A DNA stretch of 64,000 nt from Cryobacterium sp. SO2 (GTDB lineage Bacteria > Actinomycetota > Actinomycetes > Actinomycetales > Microbacteriaceae), in the NCBI RefSeq assembly GCF_026151165.2, contig NZ_CP117849.1:1302001-1366000 (forward strand). The letters are read 5' to 3'. Below are positions 18,193 through 27,600 of the stretch, one piece after another. The notes beneath the pieces were generated by a model that saw only the letters and a list, made by a program, of their open reading frames with translations, ran no database searches and had not been told where the DNA came from. Positions within the stretch are counted from its first letter, which is position 1. The number at the start of each line of letters is the position of its first letter. A program made the translations under genes and the position numbers.

Positions 18193-18280
18193 CTCGCGGC
18201 AGGTGTTAGTCCCGGCGGCACGTGTTCTTATGCGTGCCACCGGGATTAACTCGTGCCGCGGGGCTTAACCCGTGCCGCGA
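18193..18280. repeat. composite inverted repeat, CTCGCGGCA/TGCCGCG family
   Basis: Arms at 18193-18222 and 18233-18262 can pair over about 30 bp with a few mismatches around a 10-base loop, and a further direct unit (TTAACCCGTGCCGCGAG) follows. The unit consists of a TGCCGCG core with a TTAA spacer. It lies between convergent genes and may end transcription from both sides. The same unit family occurs at 30291-30416. Confidence 0.8.
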
Positions 18281-18302
18281 GCGCGAGGACGCGTCGTCCC
18301 GC

Positions 18303-19883
18303 TCAGCCCTCGAGGCGTTTGGGAGAGCCGGCCTTGAGCGCGGTCTCCTCCACATCGATGAACGCCAGCGCCGAGCGGATGGCCGGCTCCTGGTAGCGCC
18401 CCTCCACCCGGGCGGCGAGCACGGCCTCCCGCTCGGCCTCGATCATGGCCCGGCGCAATCGGTTGTACGCGGCCGGCAGCGGCTCCGCGTCATCCGGCGC
18501 CGGGTTGTCGAGCGCGTCGGCGAGGAACACCGCGTTGGTGCGCAGCCGGCCGATCACCCGGGCCTCGTCGGCGTCGGTCGCCTCGGCATCCAGCCGGGCC
18601 AGTCCGGCGGTCTGCGCCTCGGCGAGGAGCATCTGCGCCTCGATCCGCTCCTGAGACCGGTCCGGCGGCGGCAGGCGCAGCCGGCGGATGATCCACGGCA
18701 GCGCGAGTCCCTGCACCAGGGTGCCGACCACAACGATGAACGCGAGAAGCTGCAGGAACTCCCGCTGCGGCGTCTCCGGCGGCAGCAGGAACACCGCCGC
18801 GAGGGTGACGACCCCGCGCATCCCCGCGAACGACACCGCCACTCCGGTGCGCCAGCTCCAGCCCCGCTCCCGCAGCCGGCGTGGCCCGTACCGGTAGATC
18901 GAGGTGGTGATCGCCATCCACACGAACCGCGACACGAGCAGGGCGGCGAGGATCACCACCGCGATGCCCACGGTGCGCCAGAACCCGGCGCCGGTGAGCA
19001 TGACGCCCTCGAGGATGGCCTCCAGGTTCAGCCCGATGAACAGGAACACGGCGTTCTCGAGCAGGAACTGGATGGTGCGCCAGTTGATCGACTCCGCGAT
19101 GCGGGCCTCGGCCGACTGGATCACCGGCGCCCGGTAACCCAGGTACAGGCCGGCGATCACCACCGCCAGCACCCCGGACCCGTGCACGAGCTCACCCAGG
19201 ATGAACGCGAGATACGGCGTGACGAGAGACAGGCTGGTGTCGAGCACGGGCGCGTGCAAACGCCGCCGAATCATCGCGAGCACGTAACCGACCGCCAGGC
19301 CCACGCCCACTCCGCCGACCACTGCCACCGCGAAGTCGCCGGTCACCGAGAGCGGGCTCACCGTGCTCAGGATCGCCGCGATGGCCGCGTTGAGGGCCAC
19401 CAGGGCGGTGGCGTCGTTGAGCAGGCTCTCACCCTCGAGCACGGTCACCACCCGCCGCGGCAGGCCCAGGCGCCCGGCGATGGCCGTGATCGCCACGGCA
19501 TCCGTGGGCGCGACGACGGCACCGAACGCGAACGCGGCGGCGAGCGTGATCGCGGGCACCACCAGCCACGCCGTCAGCCCCACCGTCACCACGGTGAAGG
19601 CCACCAGCCCCACCGACAGCAGCAGGATGCCGTCCCGCCTGGCCCGCACGTCGACGACCGACGTGCGGATGGCCGCCGCGAACAGCAGCGGAGGCAGCAA
19701 CCCGTAGAGCACCAGGTCGGGTTCGAGCTCGATGCGCGGCACCGTCGGCAGGAAGGACGCGGCCGCGCCGACCACCACGAGCACGAACGGCGCGGACCAG
19801 CCGATCCGCCGGGAGAACCCGGTCACCGTCACGGTGACCACGACGAACGCGACAATCCAGACGATGGTGCTGACAGGGTCCAT
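18303..19883 (-). CDS. Na+/H+ antiporter, CPA1/NhaP type
   Basis: The 526-residue protein has about 12 membrane spans and a cytoplasmic C-terminal tail of roughly 120 residues. Family features include VLYGLLPPLLFAAAIR, FGAVVAPTDAVAITAIAG (with the ion-site Asp-Ala-Val), EGESLLNDATALVALNAA (the conserved ND pair) and SFAGMRGVVTLAAVFLLP. It exchanges sodium (or potassium) for protons at the cytoplasmic membrane. ATG 19883 starts directly with a membrane span; the open frame continues far upstream but overlaps the aldolase gene and is not NhaP-like. No clear ribosome-binding site is visible. Confidence 0.88.
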   Translation of the reverse strand: MDPVSTIVWIVAFVVVTVTVTGFSRRIGWSAPFVLVVVGAAASFLPTVPRIELEPDLVLYGLLPPLLFAAAIRTSVVDVRARRDGILLLSVGLVAFTVVTVGLTAWLVVPAITLAAAFAFGAVVAPTDAVAITAIAGRLGLPRRVVTVLEGESLLNDATALVALNAAIAAILSTVSPLSVTGDFAVAVVGGVGVGLAVGYVLAMIRRRLHAPVLDTSLSLVTPYLAFILGELVHGSGVLAVVIAGLYLGYRAPVIQSAEARIAESINWRTIQFLLENAVFLFIGLNLEAILEGVMLTGAGFWRTVGIAVVILAALLVSRFVWMAITTSIYRYGPRRLRERGWSWRTGVAVSFAGMRGVVTLAAVFLLPPETPQREFLQLLAFIVVVGTLVQGLALPWIIRRLRLPPPDRSQERIEAQMLLAEAQTAGLARLDAEATDADEARVIGRLRTNAVFLADALDNPAPDDAEPLPAAYNRLRRAMIEAEREAVLAARVEGRYQEPAIRSALAFIDVEETALKAGSPKRLEG

Positions 19884-19956
19884 AGCGACAATTATGCGCA
19901 GCCGGGCGCCGTGGCGGGGGATCCGGCGGCGGGTATCCCTGGACGCGCCGGCGGGC

Positions 19957-20010
19957 GGCAGGTTTGGCATGGCAGGTTCGGCATGGCAGGTTCGGCATTG
20001 CCGGTTCGCG
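19957..20010. repeat. 14-bp tandem direct repeat
   Basis: Three near-identical 14-mers GGCAGGTTCGGCAT (19957, 19971, 19985) and a degenerate fourth sit in the gap between the divergent antiporter and aldolase genes. They could hold promoter or operator sites; nothing in the sequence decides. Confidence 0.75.
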
Positions 20011-20072
20011 AGTTGACGCCTACGATCCCCAGCACACGCGAGGACGCGAGCACGCGAGGAGGCGGGGCGCAC

Positions 20073-20930
20073 ATGGCCGTGAGCACTCTCAAGGAGATCG
20101 TCGATCGTGCCTTCGCCGAGAAATACGGCGTTCCCGCGATCAACATCGTGAACGACCTGACCATGGAGGCCGTGCTCGCCGGAGCGGTCGAGGCCCGCTC
20201 CCCGGTGATCGTGCAGACCTCGGTGAAGACCGTCAAGTCGATCGGTGCCGACGTTCTGTTCGCCATGTGGGCGGCCATGACCGCGGGCATCGAGGTGCCC
20301 GTTGCGCTGCACCTGGATCACTGCCCCGACCGTGACGTGATCACCGAATGCCTCACACGCGGCTGGAACTCGGTGCTGTTCGACGCGTCCACCCTGCCGG
20401 TGGAGGAGAACCAGCGCCAGACCATCGAGGTGGTGCGCCAGGCCCGCAGCTTCGGCGCTCACGTGGAGGGCGAGATCGAGTCGATCACGGGTGTGGAAGA
20501 CGGCGTGGGCAGCGACACCGAGGCGGCCAGGCAGAGCCTGGCCGTGTCGCTCAGGTTCATCGAGGCCACCGGGGTCGACGTGTTCGCGCCCGCGATCGGC
20601 AACGCCCACGGCGTGTACAAGCGGGAGCCGGTGCTCGACTTCGAGCGGGTGAGCGACCTCGTCGCGGCGCATCCGATCCCCATTGCTCTGCACGGTGGCA
20701 GCGGCATGACGGATGCCCAGTTCACCGACCTGATCGGTCGCGGCTGCGCCAAGGTGAACATCTCCACCGCGCTCAAGATCACCTACATGAAATCGAACCT
20801 GTCCTTCCTCACGGATGCCCAGGCCCGCGACAAGTGGGACCCGCCGTCGCTGTTCGCCAAGGTGCGCACCGACATCGTCTCCCTCACCACGGGCCTCGCC
20901 GAGCAGTTCGGCAGCGCGGGGAAGGCCTGA
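20073..20930 (+). CDS. class II fructose-bisphosphate/ketose-bisphosphate aldolase family protein
   Basis: The 285-residue protein is a zinc-dependent class II aldolase: PAINIVNDLTMEAVLAGA near the N-terminus, zinc His and catalytic Asp in VALHLDHCPD, HVEGEIESITGVEDG, zinc ligands in AIGNAHGVYK and ALHGGSGM, and phosphate-binding NISTALK. It cleaves a ketose (bis)phosphate to dihydroxyacetone phosphate and an aldehyde. It is closer to the GatY/KbaY-like short type than to housekeeping FBA. ATG 20073 follows GAGGAGG. It opens an operon with the HAD-DhaL and DhaK genes, which suggests catabolism of an unusual ketose. Confidence 0.85.
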   Translation: MAVSTLKEIVDRAFAEKYGVPAINIVNDLTMEAVLAGAVEARSPVIVQTSVKTVKSIGADVLFAMWAAMTAGIEVPVALHLDHCPDRDVITECLTRGWNSVLFDASTLPVEENQRQTIEVVRQARSFGAHVEGEIESITGVEDGVGSDTEAARQSLAVSLRFIEATGVDVFAPAIGNAHGVYKREPVLDFERVSDLVAAHPIPIALHGGSGMTDAQFTDLIGRGCAKVNISTALKITYMKSNLSFLTDAQARDKWDPPSLFAKVRTDIVSLTTGLAEQFGSAGKA

Positions 20931-20931
20931 G

Positions 20932-22452
20932 ATGCCCGCACTGATCTTCGACTGCGACGGGGTGCTCGCCGACACCGAACGGGACGGCCACCTGCCGGCG
21001 TTCAACCAGACCTTCGACGAGTTCGGGGTGCCCGTGCACTGGAGCGACGCCGACTACGCCGAGAAGGTGAAGATCGGCGGCGGCAAGGAGCGCATGGCCA
21101 GCATCCTCACCCCGGCGTTCGCGCGTTCGCTCGACCTGCCGCACGACCCGGTCGGCCGGGCCGCGACCCTCCAGCAATGGCACAGGCGCAAGACCGCCAT
21201 CTACACCGAACGTGTCGCCGCGGGGGTGCTGCCGGCGCGGCCGGGCATCCGGCGGCTGGCGGATGCCGCGGCAACCGCCGGCTGGATGCTCGCCGTGGCG
21301 TCCACCTCGGCGGAGGCCTCGGTGCGGGCGGTGCTCGAGCACGCTGTCGGGCCCGACCTGGCGGCCCGGTTCCACGTGTTCGCCGGAGACATCGTGCCCG
21401 CTAAGAAACCGGCCCCCGACATCTACCTGCACGCGCTGCGGGAACTGGGACTGGACCCGGCCGAGACCCTGGTGATCGAGGACAGCGAGAACGGGCTCAG
21501 GGCGGCGCTCGCCGCCGGGCTCACCGCCCTCGTGACGGTGAGCAGTTACACGGTGCACGAAGACTTCGACGGGGCCGCCCTGGTGGTGACCTCGCTCGGC
21601 GACCCGGAGGGGCCGGTCGCCGGGATTCTGAGCGACCCGGCCGGCATCCGCCCCGGGCCGTACGTCACGCTGGCGGACCTCGGCCGGATCCTCGGCCTGC
21701 CCGACCCCGACCCGCACCCCCAGACGAACGCCGACCCGGCGCCCACAGAGAGCGAGACACCCATGACCGGCCTGGCAGACACCGAATTCGTCGTGCGCAG
21801 CATCGCCCAGACGGCGGTGGACAACGAGAAGGAGTTCGGCGACCTCGACGCCGTCGTCGGCGACGGTGACTTCGGCTACTCCCTCGCCCGGGGCTTCGAG
21901 ATCGTGCTGGCCGACTGGGACGGCTTCGACCGCAGCAGCCCGAGCGCGTTCCTGCAGAAGGTGGGCATGGTCATCTCCGGGCGCATCGGCGGCACCTCCG
22001 GCCCGCTCTGGGGCACCGCGTTCCTGCGGGCGTCGATCGCCGTCAAGGGCAGGGACTCCGTGAGCGGCAGCGACGCCGTGGCCATGCTCCGAAGCGCCAT
22101 CGACGGCATCAAGGCCCGCGGCAACTCCGATGTGGGCGACAAGACCCTGCTCGACGCCCTCGTACCGATGACGGATGCCCTCGCGGAGGAGGTCGCCACC
22201 GGCACCGACGCGCCCGCCACGCTGCGCCGCCTGGCCGCGGTGGCCCGGCGCAGTTCGGATGAGACCGCCATGCTGCAGGCTCGCCGCGGCCGGGCCAGCT
22301 ACACGGGGGAGCGCAGCATCGGCTCGCCCGACCCGGGCGCGGTGGCTGTGGCCGTGATCCTGGAACGGCTCAGCGCCGAGTGGGACGCCAGGGTGCGCTC
22401 CTCCGCGGGTTCGCAGGGCGCCGCCGAGCGCCCGACGAGCCACACCGAATGA
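20932..22452 (+). CDS. HAD-family phosphatase fused to dihydroxyacetone kinase subunit DhaL
   Basis: This 506-residue open frame joins two enzymes. Residues 1-260 are a CbbY-like HAD hydrolase: nucleophile motif LIFDCDGVLADTE, VASTSAEASVRA, KKPAPDIYLHAL and VIEDSENGL. After a Pro/Asp-rich linker (PDPDPHPQTNADPAP) comes DhaL, the ATP-binding subunit: VVGDGDFGYSLARGFE, GRIGGTSGPLWGTAFLRA and GRASYTGERSIGSPDPGA. An internal ATG at 21763 has only a weak GAGAGCGAG before it, so separate translation of DhaL is possible but there is no stop between the halves. It begins one base after the aldolase stop, and DhaK follows. Confidence 0.85.
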   Translation: MPALIFDCDGVLADTERDGHLPAFNQTFDEFGVPVHWSDADYAEKVKIGGGKERMASILTPAFARSLDLPHDPVGRAATLQQWHRRKTAIYTERVAAGVLPARPGIRRLADAAATAGWMLAVASTSAEASVRAVLEHAVGPDLAARFHVFAGDIVPAKKPAPDIYLHALRELGLDPAETLVIEDSENGLRAALAAGLTALVTVSSYTVHEDFDGAALVVTSLGDPEGPVAGILSDPAGIRPGPYVTLADLGRILGLPDPDPHPQTNADPAPTESETPMTGLADTEFVVRSIAQTAVDNEKEFGDLDAVVGDGDFGYSLARGFEIVLADWDGFDRSSPSAFLQKVGMVISGRIGGTSGPLWGTAFLRASIAVKGRDSVSGSDAVAMLRSAIDGIKARGNSDVGDKTLLDALVPMTDALAEEVATGTDAPATLRRLAAVARRSSDETAMLQARRGRASYTGERSIGSPDPGAVAVAVILERLSAEWDARVRSSAGSQGAAERPTSHTE

Positions 22453-22456
22453 CCAA

Positions 22457-22540
22457 GCCACAGCGACCGAGCCACACCGACCAGGCCGCACCGACCGAGC
22501 CGCACCGACCAGGCCGCACCGACCGAGCCGCACCGACCGA
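22457..22540. repeat. six 14-bp tandem repeats after the DhaL stop
   Basis: Six copies of GCCGCACCGACCGA (with GA/AG and A/G variants) run without gaps, and a diverged copy overlaps the end of the HAD-DhaL gene. They separate that gene from dhaK. Function unknown; slippage-prone spacer is the simplest view. Confidence 0.85.
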
Positions 22541-22582
22541 GCACCGCATCGTCACAGACCGCATCGCTACAGAGAGGGAGCC

Positions 22583-23578
22583 ATGAAGAAATTCGTCAAT
22601 GACCCGAAGCAGTACGTTCCGGAGATGCTCAAGGGCATCGCGCTCGCCAACCCGGATACCCTCCGGTACGTGCCCGCGTACAACCTGATCATGCGCGCCG
22701 ACGGCCCCAACCCCGACAAGGTGTCGATCATCCAGGGGTCCGGCTCCGGCCACGAACCGGCGCACGTCATGACGGTGGGCAAGGGCATGCTCGACGCCGC
22801 GTGTCCGGGCGACGTGTTCTCGGCGCCGCCGATGGACTACGTCTACGAGACCACCAAGCTGCTGGCCTCGCCCAAGGGCGTGCTGCTGCTGGTGAACAAC
22901 TACACCGGCGACCGGATGGCCTTCGAGATGGCGCAGGAGCTCAGCGCCGCCGACGGAGTGAACGTGAAGACCCTGTTCATCGACGATGACGTCGCCGTGC
23001 AGGACTCCACCTACACGGTGGGGCGGCGCGGGGTGGCCGGCAACTTCTTCGTGATGAAGGCCGTGGGCGCCGCCGCCGAACAGGGCGCCGACCTCGACGA
23101 GCTGATCCGGATCGGGCAGAAGGTCGACAGCGTCACCCGCACCATGGGCATCGCCCTCACCTCGTGCACCCCGCCGGCGAAGGGGTCGCCGTTGTTCGAA
23201 CTCGGTGAGGACGAGATCGAGGTGGGCGTGGGCATCCACGGCGAACCCGGCCGGCGCCGCGCCAAGCTCACCAGCGCGAACGAGATGACCGACGAGCTGC
23301 TGGATGCCGTCGTCAACGACCTGCCCTATGTGGCCGGCGACCGGGTGGCGCTGATGATCAACGGGCTGGGCGGCACGCCGATCAGCGAGCTGTACATCCT
23401 GTTCGGACGGGCGCACGATCGGCTGACCGAGCTGGGGATCACGGTGGGCCGCAGCTACGTGGGTGAGTACTGCACCTCACTCGACATGGCCGGGGCGTCC
23501 CTCACCCTGGTGCGGCTCGACGACGAGATCGAGGCGCTGCTCGAAGCGCCGGCCGAGATCGCCGCACACGTGTTCTGA
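22583..23578 (+). CDS. dhaK: dihydroxyacetone kinase subunit DhaK
   Basis: The 331-residue protein binds dihydroxyacetone or a related ketose covalently through a His. Family marks are MKKFVNDPKQYVPEMLKGI, the GSGSGHEPAH loop near residue 55, LLLVNNYTGDRMAFEMA, and the substrate-linked His in VGIHGEPGRRR near 218. With the DhaL half of the preceding gene it would form an ATP-dependent kinase; no DhaM phosphotransferase component is present. The kinase, aldolase and phosphatase together suit breakdown of a ketose such as dihydroxyacetone or a tetrulose, but the true substrate cannot be read from sequence. Confidence 0.9.
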   Translation: MKKFVNDPKQYVPEMLKGIALANPDTLRYVPAYNLIMRADGPNPDKVSIIQGSGSGHEPAHVMTVGKGMLDAACPGDVFSAPPMDYVYETTKLLASPKGVLLLVNNYTGDRMAFEMAQELSAADGVNVKTLFIDDDVAVQDSTYTVGRRGVAGNFFVMKAVGAAAEQGADLDELIRIGQKVDSVTRTMGIALTSCTPPAKGSPLFELGEDEIEVGVGIHGEPGRRRAKLTSANEMTDELLDAVVNDLPYVAGDRVALMINGLGGTPISELYILFGRAHDRLTELGITVGRSYVGEYCTSLDMAGASLTLVRLDDEIEALLEAPAEIAAHVF

Positions 23579-23750
23579 GGCCGGCCCCGGCGCCGCCCTG
23601 GAGGCGCCGGGGTGATGACTCCGTGTGAGCCGGGACGCTCGCGCGGGGCGGTGGCCGAGCGCACCGGTTCCTGGACCGGTCGACTCGGCCATCGTGTCGG
23701 TGGTGCTGCAGCCCTGTACCGTGATGGTGCCGTGCCGGTACTCTGTGGGC

Positions 23751-24428
23751 ATGAGTGAGACTCCCAATGACTGGTCAGACACGGTTTTCGCCTTCGATGC
23801 GGCCACCAGGTGGTTCGTCTCGGTGACAGCGGGCATCGCCGAGCGGGCGGCGGGCGACCCGGCGGTTTGGGCAGAGGTGGGCCTGGGCGAGTGGACGGTG
23901 CGCGACCTCGTCGGGCACACCAGCCGCGCCCTCTCCACCATCGAGACCTACCTCGACCTCGCGGCCGAGGAGGATGCCGCCGGCGTGGCCGCACCCGTTG
24001 AGGTGACCTCGCCCGCGGCCTACTTCGAGCGGGCGCTCGCCGCGGGCACCCCGGAGATCATCGCGCAACGAGGCCGCGAGACCGCAGCGACCCTCGGTGC
24101 CGAGCCGGCCAGGGCCGTCGCGGCGCTCGCCGCCCGGGTGCTGGCCCGGGTGGCCACCCTCGACGGCGCCGAGCCGGCGGAGACGCCGGCCGGGCGCATC
24201 CGCATCGCCGAGTACCTGCCGTCGCGCACGCTGGAGCTCACCGTGCACACCAGCGACCTGCTGCAGAGCCAGGGGGTGCCGGCCGCCGAGCAGACCGTGC
24301 CGGAACCCGCCGCCGCCGCGACCCTGCACGTGCTCGCCGACCTGGCCGCCCAGAAGGGCGTCTCCGCTCCGCTGCTTCGCGCCGTCACCGGCCGGGCGCC
24401 GCTGCCCGCCGGCTTCACGGTGCTCTGA
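23751..24428 (+). CDS. mycothiol-dependent maleylpyruvate isomerase-family protein (DinB fold)
   Basis: The 225-residue protein starts at ATG 23751. Its N-terminal half fits the four-helix DinB/MDMPI_N fold, with the metal-binding WTVRDLVGHTSRAL near residue 45 and a second conserved region LELTVHTSDLLQ near 165; the C-terminal part resembles the MDMPI_C helper domain. Members use mycothiol, the thiol of actinobacteria, for isomerisation or conjugation reactions. No aromatic-degradation genes are near, so the substrate is unknown. The next 236 bp hold only repeats. Confidence 0.75.
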   Translation: MSETPNDWSDTVFAFDAATRWFVSVTAGIAERAAGDPAVWAEVGLGEWTVRDLVGHTSRALSTIETYLDLAAEEDAAGVAAPVEVTSPAAYFERALAAGTPEIIAQRGRETAATLGAEPARAVAALAARVLARVATLDGAEPAETPAGRIRIAEYLPSRTLELTVHTSDLLQSQGVPAAEQTVPEPAAAATLHVLADLAAQKGVSAPLLRAVTGRAPLPAGFTVL

Positions 24429-24444
24429 GCCGCCCGCCAGGTTC

Positions 24445-24576
24445 GGACTGGCCCGATTTCGCTAGTTGGAGGGCCCTGCACACTAGCGAAAGTGGGCCAG
24501 TCCCGCCAGGGCGTGAGGTGACTGGCCCGAATTTGCTAGTGGGAGGGCGGTGCGGATTAGCGAAAGTGGGCCAGTC
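24445..24576. repeat. pair of 58-bp palindromes, ACTGGCCC family
   Basis: Two copies (24445-24503 and 24520-24576) each start GACTGGCCCGA..TTGCTAGT or close and end TTAGCGAAAGTGGGCCAGTC or close, so each copy is an imperfect hairpin. They lie between the convergent ends of the MDMPI-like and helicase genes. Confidence 0.85.
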
Positions 24577-24664
24577 GCGCCAGTCGCGCCAGTCGCGCCA
24601 GTCATGCCAGACGGGCCAGTCACCCCAGTCGGGCCAGTCGGGCCAGTCGGGCCAGACGGGCCGG
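24577..24664. repeat. 9-bp tandem repeat GGGCCAGTC
   Basis: About ten copies of a nonamer (GCGCCAGTC, then GGGCCAGTC and variants) follow directly from the right arm of the second palindrome and end at the helicase stop codon. The unit equals the outer end of the palindrome arm, which suggests it grew by slippage from that arm. Confidence 0.85.
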
Positions 24665-27600
24665 TCAGGCCAGGGCGGCGGCCTCGTGCGCCTGGCGGGC
24701 GGCGTCGAGGGCGTCGAGCGTCTCGGCGAGGCGGGCGAGCACGGCGTCCTGGTCGTCCAGCCACTCCGGCATCCACACCCGCTCCACCGCGGGCCAGCCC
24801 ATCAGCCGGGAGAGCACCTCGACGGGCAGGCCATCGCGGTCGGAGACTGTGCGGCGGGCGGCCCAGCTGGGGCCGTCGAGCAGCACGGCCATAACCGGAT
24901 GCTCCGGGGCCCCGCCGGTGGCCACGCTGAGGTCCACCCGGAAGTCGGACAGTCCCACGTCCGTCTGCACGGCGTAGCCGCGCTCGCGCAGGGCCTGGGC
25001 GATCTCCTCCCGGTGCCGGTCCAGCGCCCCGGACTGGCGCAGCGGGCTGGCGAGCCCGTCCGAGCCGCCCGCGGCCAGGTCGAGGTAGGCGCGCAGGTCC
25101 TTCACCCCGGCCGAGATGGTCTCCTCCGCGCGCAGATCGGCGGGCGCGAAGCTGCTGAACACGATCACCTGACGCCGGGCCCTGGTGATCGCCACGTTCA
25201 GGCGGCGCTCGCCGCCCGGCAGGTTGAGCGGGCCGAAGTTCAGCGGCAGCCGGCCGGAGGCATCTGCGCTGAACGCCGTGGAGAACAGGATGGTGTCGCG
25301 TTCGTCACCCTGCACATTCTCGAGGTTCTTCACGAACAGGCCGTCGGTCTCGCTCTCCAGCGCGTGCACGATGCGGTCCTCGCCACTGTCGCGCAGGCTC
25401 CCCTCGATGAGGGCCCGCTGCTGCACGTTGAAGGTGATCACGCCGATCGACGGCACGCCCTCGGGATCGGCCGCGAACCTGGCGACGATCTCGGCCACGA
25501 TGGCCTCGGCCTCGACGGGGTTGGTGCGCAGGTTCTTGCCCTTCCCGCTGCGCAGGAAGGTGCCGTCGACCCGGCGGAGGCTGACGCCATAGCCGGCGGC
25601 GCCCGCAGCGTCGGCGGGGGCATCCGTGCCCGCAGCGTGATGCGGCGCCGGGAACGAGGAGAGCCGGTCGCGGTAGTAGGCCCGGTTGCTGAACGCGATC
25701 AGCGACTCGTCCTGGCTGCGGTAGTGCCAGGAGAGCCACTTGCTGGGCACCTGCGCCTGCACGCACTCGGAGAGGATCGACTCCTCGTCGCGTACGAACT
25801 CGAGGGTGTCACCGTCGTCGTCGCCGGCGCCGATGGCGGACTCGGCGAACGAGGTGGGTGGCATTTGCTTGCTGTCGCCCACCACGACCACCGAGCGGGC
25901 TCGGCCCATGGCGCCGACGGCGTCTGACACCCGCACCTGGGAGGCCTCGTCGAAGACCACGATGTCGAACAGGCCGGCCTGGGCGGGGAAGAACCTGGCC
26001 ACGGACTCCGGGCTCATCAGCATGCAGGGCATGATGTCGGTGATCAGGTCGCCGAACTCGTGCATGAGTTCGCGCACGCCCATGCCGCCGCGCTGCCGGT
26101 CGAGCTGGCGTTTGAGCAGGCCGAGGCGCGCGGTCGTGTCGGTGTCGGGGGCTGTCCCGGGGGTCGCGCCGTCGGCGTCGGCCGCGGCCCCGATGCTGCG
26201 CCGCCGCAGCACGCTGTACGGGATGAAGGTGGGCAGGTGCCGGCGCACCGCCCCGGACGACGTGGTGAAGCGGGTGATCGACCGGTTCTGTGCGGCCGCG
26301 TCGAACTGGTCGAGGGTGGTGGCCGAGCCGCGTTCGGCCACGGATGCGTCGGCGAGCCCCTTCTCCAACGCCAGTCCGGCGTCGTCGGCGTCGACCTCGC
26401 CGCGGAGCACCGCGGTGTGCGCGGCCGTGAGCCCGAGCCGGGTGAGCGGCTCGAGGTGCTCGAGCAGCGCCACCCAGCGGCTGAGGGAGGGCAGCCCGGG
26501 CGCCTGGGCGTCCCGTTCGCCGGCGCCGCGCGACCAGACCGACACGAGACCACCGCCGGCAGCCCAGCCGGCGACGGCGGCCGGGCCGGCCCCTGTCGCC
26601 GTCATCACGGCCTGCAGCGCGAGCAGGGCACGATTCAGAGCGGTGGAGAGCGGCACATCCGGTTCGGGGGTGCGCTCGAGGTAGTCGCGCAGCGCGGCCA
26701 CGAAGTCGGCGCCGAGCTCCCGGTGTCCGGAGGCGACGGTGCCGCCCGCCCAGCGCAGCCAGGCGAGGCGGGTGCCCAGCTCGTCGCGGCCGGTGTGGTC
26801 GGCGTCGCCGACCAGCGGGTTCCAGCCGTCGTCGATGCTCACGCCGTCCACGGCGCGCACCTGGGCGCGCAGTGCCTGCAACTGAGCCTGGCTGTCGGCG
26901 AGCTGACCGGTCACGGTGGAGAGGGTGCCGAGGGACAGCTTGGCGCCGGGCCTGAGGTCGGCGGCCAGCCGGGCGAGCACGGCCTTCCGGCGGCCGCGGC
27001 GGCCGAAGAAGCCCGAGGCATCCGCCGCCTGCGCGTCGCGGTGAATCGCCGCGGCGTCCAGTCGCAGCGCGCCGGGCTCGAGCACGGTCAGCGCCGGATG
27101 CGCCGCCTGCGCGAACGCGGCCGTGGCCGATTCGGCGGCCTCGGCTGCCGCGGCCCAGGCCGGGGTGCGGGTGTCGTCGAGGATACTCAGCGGCACCCGG
27201 TCGGCGGCGGCGAGGCTGCTCAGGGTGACGAATTCGGTGGGGCTCGCGCACGCGGCCACCACGGCGGCGGCCGCTGCGCTCGGGCCGGCCGGGTCGTCGG
27301 CGCGGGGGAGCCCGGCCAGCGCCTCGTCGAGCGCGGCCGCGGCCCGGGCCACCGTCACCAGGTCCAGCGGGTGGGCGGGCGGCTCGGTCACGAACGCCCA
27401 CGGATGCTGCGGCCGAGGCCGCACCGGATCGGTCACGTCCGGCAGGTCCCGCAGCATCCGCCGCAGCAGGGCCAGCTCGTCGGCCGTGATGCGCGCGGGC
27501 AGGTCGGCGGACAGAGGCAGCGCGCGCACGTCATCGTCGGCGGTGAGCTGCGCGGTGCGGGCGGAGTAGAACGACAGTCCGGCCCCGTTCTGCTCGTGCA

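Noticed and set aside
18303..21005. A 900-residue antiporter with long N-terminal domain
   Set aside because: Only the last 526 residues match NhaP; the upstream part is antisense to the well-supported aldolase gene.
22457..22540. Small CRISPR or iteron origin
   Set aside because: A 14-bp unit without spacers next to a metabolic gene, with no replication gene nearby, is better seen as a simple tandem repeat.
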